Assembly (NCBI GenBank): GCA_030633645.1
Contig: DAOVRY010000106.1
Location: 1 to 5,024, forward strand
DNA from: Pseudomonadota bacterium
GTDB lineage: Bacteria > Desulfobacterota > DSM-4660 > Desulfatiglandales > B25-G16
DNA length: 5,024 bases
Direction of reading: 5' to 3'
Positions 1 to 5,024 of the stretch are shown here, piece after piece. The translations under genes were made by a program, and so were the position numbers. Each line of letters starts with the position of its first letter. Positions within the stretch are counted from its first letter, which is position 1. The notes beneath the pieces are model-generated. The model was not told where the DNA came from. It worked only from the letters and a program-made list of their open reading frames with translations, and ran no database searches.

Positions 1-3000
1 AAATACCACACCCCTGACAGGCGCCCGGGTCGATCTTTGCTACTGAATTTTCATAATCAATCTGGGGCACGCTAAAAGGGCATACCCTTACACAGGTCAA
101 ACAAATAGCACAGAGATCGGGATCTACCTCAGCAACAGCTCCACCTGCCATTCTCTCTTTGTGGGAGAGAATCATACATGCCCTGGAGACAGTTGCCTTT
201 GCCTGGGAAATGGCCTCATCAATGGCTTTGGGCCCATGGGCCAATCCGCACACAAACAACCCTCCGGAGGCAAAGTCTACAGGCCTCAGCTTTGCGTGCG
301 CCTCCATAAAGAAACCATCCTGATTCATAGCCACCTTAAAGAGCTGTGCAAATGCGCTATTATCATCCCGGGGCACAATAGCCGAAGCCAAGGTTACCAT
401 ATCGGTATCTATTACTACGGGCCTTTTGATTACCTGATCGGTAACGGTCACCCTGAGTCTACCATCCTCTTTTTCAACCGAGGCTTTATCGTCCAATTCA
501 TAACGGATAAACCGCACTCCTTTCAATCGTGCCTCTCTGTACAGATCCTCCCTTTCTCCGTAGGTTCTTATGTCCCTATAGAGTATATAAATATTCATGC
601 CAGGGTTTAATTCCTTGAGGGTCAACGCACTTTGGATGGAATGAGTGCAGCAGACCTTGCTGCAATAGGGTCTGTCCGGCTCTCTGGAGCCAACACACTG
701 GATAAAAATAGCAGTATTTACCTTTTTGAACCTGTCAGGATTTTGCATAATTTCCTGATCCAGATCCAGGGACAGCAAGATATTGGGATCTTCTCCATAC
801 AAATACTCTTCAGGCTGGTAACTATCCCCCCCATTGGCTATAATCGCTGCACCATAGCTCACCTCTGTCTCTGTGCCCAGGGCATTGGCCAATTTGCATT
901 TAAAATTTCCTAAAGTGCCACTAACTTCCTTGACCTCGGTCTGTAAACGCACATCAATCAGAGGATGTTCGCTAACCCTTTCTATCAATTCCTCAACATG
1001 AGGCCCCACCTTTTCATTCTTCCATGTTGTACGCAACCTAAGGGCCTGCCCCCCCAGTCTATCCTCCTTCTCAACCAAATAGGTCTTAAACCCTTGTTTG
1101 GCCAATCCAAAGGCTGCTGTCATCCCTGCTACACCACCCCCGACTACCAGAGCTTCCTGACACACCGGCTGGGGGATTTCATAAAGCTGCTCCAGTGTAG
1201 CCGCCCGTGCTATTGCCATGCGCACGAGATCCTTTGCCTTTTCCGTAGCCTTTTCCGGTTCCCCCATGTGAACCCACGTGCATTGATCCCGGATATTGGC
1301 CATCTCAAACAGATACTGGTTAAGACCAGCTTCCCTGCATGTCTCCCTGAATAACACCTCATGTGTTCTGGGTGTACATGAGGCTACCACCACCCTGTTC
1401 AGTTGCCTTTCTACAATGACCTCTTTCATCTTGACTTGCGTATCTTCCGAACAGGTGAACAGGTTAGCTTCTGCATAATCTACATGGGGAAGGGTTTTGG
1501 CGTATTCCACAATCGCCGGAACATCAGCTACGCCGCCTATGTTTATGCCGCAATGACAGATAAAGGCACCGATTCTTATCGGTTCATTGCTGACATCTCG
1601 CTCAGGCGGATACTCCTTTTTCTTAACCAGGGCCCCTCTTACTTCTGCGAGCTCAGAGGTAGCCGAGGCTGCAGCAGCACTGGCTTGGGTAACGGTATCA
1701 GGGATATCCTTGGGCGCCTCAAACACGCCACAGGCATAGACTCCTGGTCTTGATGTTGTAACCGGTTCAAAACTAGTGGTGTCTACAAAATTGTAGTGAT
1801 CCAGGTCAAGGCCGAGTTTCTGAGCCAAATCAAGGGATTCCTGGGAAATATCGATCCCTACAGATAACACCACTATGTCAAAATCCTCTTGAACCAGTCT
1901 TCCCCCGTCATCTGTGTACCTGATCTTGAGGCCTCCGGGCTCATCACCGGGCAGCACATTATTGATCTTTGCCTTTACAAAACGAATCCCTATTTCATCC
2001 TTGGCCCGATTGTAGTATCGCTCAAAGTCTTTACCGTGGGTACGGATATCGATATAGAAGATAGCAGTATCCAGTGGTCCGGGGGAATGCTCTTTAGCTA
2101 TCATAGCCTGCTTTATGGCATAGGTGCAACACACAGCCGAGCAATAGCCTTTATCCCCTACCTGGGTGTTCCTTGACCCAACACACTGGATCCAGGCAAT
2201 CTTTTCCGGTTCCTTATGATCCGCAGAGGGCCTGACCAAATGACCTTTAAAGGGACCTGAGGCCGAAAGAATTCGCTCGAAATCTAAGCTGGTAATCACA
2301 TTGGGGTGTTCAGAATAGCCATAGGTATCATGCTGGCTTGGGTCAAACGGGGTAAAACCGGGGGCAACTACAATAGACCCTACTTCGATGGTGTGCTCTC
2401 GTGGGATCATGGAATGATCTATAGCATCGGCCAGGCAGGCAGAGACACACTGATAACATTCAGAACATATTCCACATTTCATGCATCGCTGGGCCTCGGC
2501 CCTTGCCTCTTCTTCGGTAAATCCCAAAGATATCTCTTTGAAGTTGTCCTCTCGCTCCGCAACCGATATCTTCCGCATAGGTGTCCTGCGTAGATGTGGT
2601 TCGCCTTCTGTATCGGGCTTTTCATAGGACCAATCCTGCTCTCTTCCCTCCTTGAGATCTCTCCCATTCAGATAGCGATCAATACTCTCAGCTGCATCTT
2701 TCCCACAAGCCACAGCCTCTACCACAGACTTTGGCCCATAAAAGACATCGCCACCGGCAAAGACCCATTCAATAGAAGTCTGCAAGGTGATGGGATCGGC
2801 CTCAAGGCCTCTTTTAGCTGATATGCCCTCCTTTTTGGCAAAAGAGAGATCAGCGGCCTGCCCGATGGCAACAATGACCGTATCAGCCTCCATTTCGCTC
2901 AGGTCGGTCTCGTCATACTCAGGAGAGAAGACTCCATTTTCATCAAATACGCACGTGCAACACTTGAATTCTATACCTGAGAGGTTTCCATCCTTTTTCA

Positions 3001-4330
3001 GAAAACGGTTGGGTCCAAGACTGTTGACGATTGTTACCCCCTCCTCAAGGGCCTCTTCAATCTCATAATCCCATGCGGGCATCTCCTCTCGTTTCTCAAG
3101 ACAGACCAGGGTTATCTCCTGAGCCCCTACACGCTTTGCTGTAAGGGCCACATCGATGGCCACATTCCCTCCCCCAATGACAATCACTCTTTTCCCCACA
3201 CTAACCTGACTTCCAAGGGCCACGTCCCTCAAAAACTCCATTCCCTTGATCACTCCGGGAAGATCTTCCCCCTCTACATTCAACTTCAGACTGAGATGAA
3301 GACCAGTTGCCAGAAACAGGGCCTGATAGCCATCCTTCTTAAGGCTTTCAAGGGTTATATCTTCACCAAAAGTAACCCCTGTGTTGATCTCAATACCCAT
3401 ATCCTGAATCACCTGGATTTCAGCAGCGATAATGTCTCGCGGTAGACGATATTCTGGGATGCCCACAACCATCATGCCACCTGCAACAGGAAGTTTTTCA
3501 AAGACGGTCACCTGGTACCCCTCTTTGGTCAGATAATAGGCTGCGGTCAGACCGGCAGGCCCTGAACCGATAATGGCCACTTTTTCGTCTCTTCTTTCCT
3601 TCACTTCAGGAACATACCGAGTCTCGCTGGCTAGGTCCAGATCAGCCAAGAACCGATGAAGATACTGCATGGCAATGGGTTCTTCCACATCGCCCCGCGT
3701 ACAGATCTCCTCGCAGGGGTGATGGCATACGCGGCCGCATATGGCAGGAAAAGGGTGGGCCTCTTTAAAGAGCTCCAAGGCTTCACGATATTTTCCTTGA
3801 TTTATCAGTGCGATATACCCCTGGACGCTCACATGGGCAGGGCAGGTAGCCTTGCAAGGGGCCGTGCCCCTCTTTTCAATTGCAAATGCGCCGGGCATGG
3901 CTTGCGGATAAAGCTTGTAGGCGGCCTTTCGATCGCACAGTCCTTGATCAAACAGGGAAGGTATACTAATAGGGCATGCCTTTTCGCACTCACCGCATGC
4001 TGTACACTTTGCCAGATCAACATAGCGAGGCTGTTCCAAGAGTTTTACCTGGAAATGTCCTGGCTCACCAGTGACCTCCACCACCTCCGTCATAGTTAAT
4101 ATCTCGATATTCAGGTGCCGGCCACATTCCACCAGCTTTGGCCCCATGATACACATGGAGCAGTCATTCGTGGGGAACGTCTTATCCAGCTGTGCCATCC
4201 TGCCGCCAATGGCGGAGTTTTTTTCCACCAAATAAACCAGGTAGCCAGAATCTGCCAGATCAAGGGAGGCCTGCATCCCGCCGATACCACCCCCAATAAT
4301 CATAACTGATCCAATCTTATCGTTTGCCAT
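1..4330 (-). CDS. hdrA: Giant HdrA-type flavoprotein with inserted GltD/NfnB-like NAD(P)H oxidoreductase (C-terminus off window)
   Basis: Cytoplasmic multi-cofactor electron-transfer subunit, probably flavin-bifurcating between NAD(P)H, ferredoxin and HdrB. At least 1443 residues, no in-frame stop. Domains seen in order: FAD Rossmann GGGIGG (13-18) and TNDCSMC (54-60) typical of HdrA; ferredoxin motif CTACGECEKACP (109-120); GltD-like Fe-S domain with C159, C163, C198, C202, C206, C210; GltD FAD site GSGPAG (255-260) and GIPEYRLP (290-297); nucleotide site GGGN (386-389); GltD end AGGDV (525-529); cysteine-rich cluster C616-C632; HdrA QCVGSR and YCSAVCC (715-735); a second HdrA with CHCG (925-928), SCTPRTHE (984-991), FAD GGGVAG (1064-1069), QCVGSR and YCSKVCC (1211-1228); C-terminal ferredoxin C1407, C1410, C1413, C1417, then CQGC (1438-1441) at the edge. 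ATG at 4330 is preferred because AGAGGA lies 4 bases upstream and the protein then begins as HdrA FAD domains do. It lies 145 bases downstream of hdrB. An MvhD-like tail could follow outside the window. Family assignment is firm; electron partners are inference. Confidence 0.94.
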   Translation of the reverse strand, partial: MANDKIGSVMIIGGGIGGMQASLDLADSGYLVYLVEKNSAIGGRMAQLDKTFPTNDCSMCIMGPKLVECGRHLNIEILTMTEVVEVTGEPGHFQVKLLEQPRYVDLAKCTACGECEKACPISIPSLFDQGLCDRKAAYKLYPQAMPGAFAIEKRGTAPCKATCPAHVSVQGYIALINQGKYREALELFKEAHPFPAICGRVCHHPCEEICTRGDVEEPIAMQYLHRFLADLDLASETRYVPEVKERRDEKVAIIGSGPAGLTAAYYLTKEGYQVTVFEKLPVAGGMMVVGIPEYRLPRDIIAAEIQVIQDMGIEINTGVTFGEDITLESLKKDGYQALFLATGLHLSLKLNVEGEDLPGVIKGMEFLRDVALGSQVSVGKRVIVIGGGNVAIDVALTAKRVGAQEITLVCLEKREEMPAWDYEIEEALEEGVTIVNSLGPNRFLKKDGNLSGIEFKCCTCVFDENGVFSPEYDETDLSEMEADTVIVAIGQAADLSFAKKEGISAKRGLEADPITLQTSIEWVFAGGDVFYGPKSVVEAVACGKDAAESIDRYLNGRDLKEGREQDWSYEKPDTEGEPHLRRTPMRKISVAEREDNFKEISLGFTEEEARAEAQRCMKCGICSECYQCVSACLADAIDHSMIPREHTIEVGSIVVAPGFTPFDPSQHDTYGYSEHPNVITSLDFERILSASGPFKGHLVRPSADHKEPEKIAWIQCVGSRNTQVGDKGYCSAVCCTYAIKQAMIAKEHSPGPLDTAIFYIDIRTHGKDFERYYNRAKDEIGIRFVKAKINNVLPGDEPGGLKIRYTDDGGRLVQEDFDIVVLSVGIDISQESLDLAQKLGLDLDHYNFVDTTSFEPVTTSRPGVYACGVFEAPKDIPDTVTQASAAAASATSELAEVRGALVKKKEYPPERDVSNEPIRIGAFICHCGINIGGVADVPAIVEYAKTLPHVDYAEANLFTCSEDTQVKMKEVIVERQLNRVVVASCTPRTHEVLFRETCREAGLNQYLFEMANIRDQCTWVHMGEPEKATEKAKDLVRMAIARAATLEQLYEIPQPVCQEALVVGGGVAGMTAAFGLAKQGFKTYLVEKEDRLGGQALRLRTTWKNEKVGPHVEELIERVSEHPLIDVRLQTEVKEVSGTLGNFKCKLANALGTETEVSYGAAIIANGGDSYQPEEYLYGEDPNILLSLDLDQEIMQNPDRFKKVNTAIFIQCVGSREPDRPYCSKVCCTHSIQSALTLKELNPGMNIYILYRDIRTYGEREDLYREARLKGVRFIRYELDDKASVEKEDGRLRVTVTDQVIKRPVVIDTDMVTLASAIVPRDDNSAFAQLFKVAMNQDGFFMEAHAKLRPVDFASGGLFVCGLAHGPKAIDEAISQAKATVSRACMILSHKERMAGGAVAEVDPDLCAICLTCVRVCPFSVPQIDYENSVAKIDPGACQGCGI

Positions 4331-4334
4331 TTCT

Positions 4335-4340
4335 TCCTCT
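4335..4340 (-). promoter_or_regulatory. Ribosome binding site of hdrA (AGAGGA)
   Basis: On the minus strand AGAGGA is followed by AGAA and then the ATG at 4330, a workable Shine-Dalgarno spacing. It decides between two in-frame starts. The other, ATG at 4348, lies directly after an in-frame TAG (4349-4351) and has only a weak AGG 11 bases upstream. Using 4348 would add six residues (MAIEEE) and put this AGAGGA inside the coding region. The 4330 start is favoured but not proven. Confidence 0.65.
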
Positions 4341-4373
4341 ATTGCCATCTATGTCATTACCTAAAAGAAATAT

Positions 4374-4462
4374 CTCACCGCAAAGGCGCAGAGAACGCCA
4401 AGCTCAACAACTTTTTGCTTTCCGCTGATGCCCCCCAGGGGAAAAGGCTTTCCCCTCTGCGC
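4374..4462. repeat. Degenerate palindromic intergenic element (REP/MITE-like candidate)
   Basis: Positions 4374-4402 carry a purine-rich stretch built from short near-repeats (GCAAAGGCGCAGAG and GAACGCCAAG). The 8-mer GCGCAGAG at 4386-4393 reappears as its exact reverse complement CTCTGCGC at 4455-4462, with the hairpin at 4437-4456 just inside the right arm and overlapping it by two bases. The 'accgcaaaggcgcagag' type of text resembles short dispersed intergenic repeats seen in many environmental anaerobe genomes. Only one copy is present here, so repeat status cannot be shown from this window. It accounts for most of the 145-base gap between the two genes; no coding potential was seen in it. 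Confidence 0.35.
4437..4456 (-). other. Perfect intergenic hairpin between hdrB and hdrA
   Basis: An 8-base-pair perfect stem, AGGGGAAA against TTTCCCCT, closes a 4-base loop. It begins 19 bases after the hdrB stop codon in the direction of transcription. On the minus strand it is followed by a G-run and not by a T-run, so it does not look like an intrinsic terminator for hdrB. An RNA-processing or stability element that sets the hdrB to hdrA ratio is possible; that role is inference. Confidence 0.5.
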
Positions 4463-4475
4463 TGAACTCATCCCT

Positions 4476-5024
4476 TTATCCCGACAAAAACTCCTCCACT
4501 CCTGTTATATCAATCTGATTCATTGCTAACCCCAGGGTTTTGGTGTCAATCCCCAGACTCAACCCCACAAGCTGGGTATAGAGGATGGGGGCAATGGAGT
4601 GGTTGGTCCCGGGGTTTTTTGCCATCATCATCTTTTGCACGGTATCAAGCTGGAGGTGACAGTAGGGGCAGGAATCACAGATAAACTGGGCACCGGATTG
4701 TGTGGCACTCGTAAGCTTTTTTTGGGTTAGCTCCACCGAGAGCGCATCATTGCTTCCAAAAAGGGGGGCACCACAGCACTCGAGCCGTGCCTGCCAGGAG
4801 ATACTCTCAGCACCGGTTATCTCAACCAGTTTGTCAAAAAGGGTGGGGTTCACCGGATCATCAAAGTGGACCACCTCACTGGGCCTCAAGACATGGCAGC
4901 CATAGTGGGTGGCAATCTTTAGTTCTTGATAAGATCTGGTGATTTTCTCTTTAATGGTATCAAGACCGATATCGTGAAAGAGCACTGAGAGGAGGTGTTT
5001 GATCTCAGCGTCTCCTCTATATTC
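4476..5024 (-). CDS. hdrB: Heterodisulfide reductase subunit B, C-terminal part (N-terminus off window)
   Basis: The last 182 residues of HdrB, ending in TAA at 4476-4478; the frame is open to the right edge, so the start lies outside. HdrB is usually near 300 residues, so roughly 110 are missing. The visible part is the second CCG domain: HYGC (cysteine codon 4896-4898), 39 residues, then CCG (4770-4778), 33 residues, then CPYC (cysteine codons 4668-4670 and 4659-4661). All five cysteines of this motif are present, so a non-cubane [4Fe-4S] cluster is expected. In the characterised family this cluster pair cleaves the CoM-S-S-CoB heterodisulfide; in bacteria the substrate is generally unknown. 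An internal GTG at 4983-4985 could be mistaken for the start, but Hdr-like sequence continues upstream of it. HdrB is a soluble subunit that receives electrons from HdrA through HdrC; HdrC is not in the window and may lie upstream. It is co-oriented with and upstream of hdrA, and probably co-transcribed with it. Confidence 0.95.
   Translation of the reverse strand, partial: EYRGDAEIKHLLSVLFHDIGLDTIKEKITRSYQELKIATHYGCHVLRPSEVVHFDDPVNPTLFDKLVEITGAESISWQARLECCGAPLFGSNDALSVELTQKKLTSATQSGAQFICDSCPYCHLQLDTVQKMMMAKNPGTNHSIAPILYTQLVGLSLGIDTKTLGLAMNQIDITGVEEFLSG

Noticed and set aside
2479..2667. Minus-strand open frame of 62 codons
   Set aside because: It lies in a different frame inside hdrA, over the junction between the GltD module and the second cysteine cluster, where the hdrA frame has clear motifs.
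161..2821. Series of plus-strand open frames of 60-149 codons
   Set aside because: They lie opposite the hdrA gene, show no recognisable domain, and their frames are explained by the antisense of a conserved flavoprotein whose motifs are clear on the minus strand.
3656..4099. Plus-strand 147-codon frame, and the minus-strand frame 3829-4023 in the same area
   Set aside because: Both overlap the first ferredoxin and GltD Fe-S domain of hdrA, whose cysteine pattern fixes the real frame.
4111..4309. Small open frames on both strands near the hdrA start
   Set aside because: They are shadows of the HdrA FAD-binding region (GGGIGG to TNDCSMC), which is read in another frame.
1..4330. Possible selenocysteine (in-frame TGA) in the HdrA motifs
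   Set aside because: Some HdrA-type proteins of anaerobes use selenocysteine, so the frame was read for TGA; the CHCG, YCSxVCC and ferredoxin positions are all ordinary TGC or TGT codons and no in-frame stop was found.
4349..4385. Separate promoter for hdrA in the intergenic gap
   Set aside because: On the minus strand TTTGCG and TAATGA can be paired as weak -35 and -10 boxes, but neither fits a consensus well and the match is no better than expected by chance.
4437..4456. Intrinsic terminator after hdrB
   Set aside because: The stem is good but is followed by GGGGGGC on the transcribed strand, without the T-run a rho-independent terminator needs.
4702..4905. Plus-strand 67-codon frame
   Set aside because: It lies opposite the HdrB CCG domain, whose cysteine spacing matches the family closely.
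1..5024. CRISPR array, tRNA, rRNA, insertion sequence or phage genes
   Set aside because: No regularly spaced repeats, RNA-gene-like segments or transposase or integrase motifs were seen; nearly all bases are explained by the two Hdr genes.

Overview
The window reads almost entirely on the minus strand and holds parts of two genes of a heterodisulfide-reductase (Hdr) electron-transfer operon. Transcription runs from right to left: the C-terminal part of HdrB enters from the right edge (4476-5024), a 145-base intergenic gap follows (4331-4475), and a very large HdrA-type flavoprotein fills the rest (1-4330) and runs off the left edge. Both genes are incomplete only because the window cuts them. 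No plus-strand gene is supported.

The HdrA protein is a composite. By sequence it contains: (A) an HdrA FAD domain without the usual N-terminal CHCG domain; (B) a complete GltD/NfnB-like NAD(P)H oxidoreductase with its own two-cluster Fe-S domain, FAD site and nucleotide site, placed inside the ferredoxin insert of that first HdrA; (C) the rest of the first HdrA; (D) a second HdrA that has the CHCG domain but no ferredoxin insert; and (E) the beginning of a C-terminal two-cluster ferredoxin. This gives three FAD-type Rossmann modules, one NAD(P)H site and many Fe-S clusters in at least 1443 residues. The reading frame is open throughout.

HdrB carries the CCG cysteine set that holds the non-cubane [4Fe-4S] cluster used for disulfide chemistry. 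The likely division of labour, by analogy with HdrABC/Flx and Nfn bifurcating complexes, is that HdrA exchanges electrons between NAD(P)H, ferredoxin and its flavins, and passes some through HdrC (not seen, perhaps beyond the right edge) to HdrB, which handles a thiol/disulfide pair. The physiological disulfide and direction cannot be read from this window.

The organism is probably a strictly anaerobic bacterium, most likely a sulfate-reducing or syntrophic member of the Desulfobacterota (former Deltaproteobacteria), because HdrA proteins fused to GltD-like modules are familiar from that group. This is inferred from protein type alone; there is no rRNA or other marker here.
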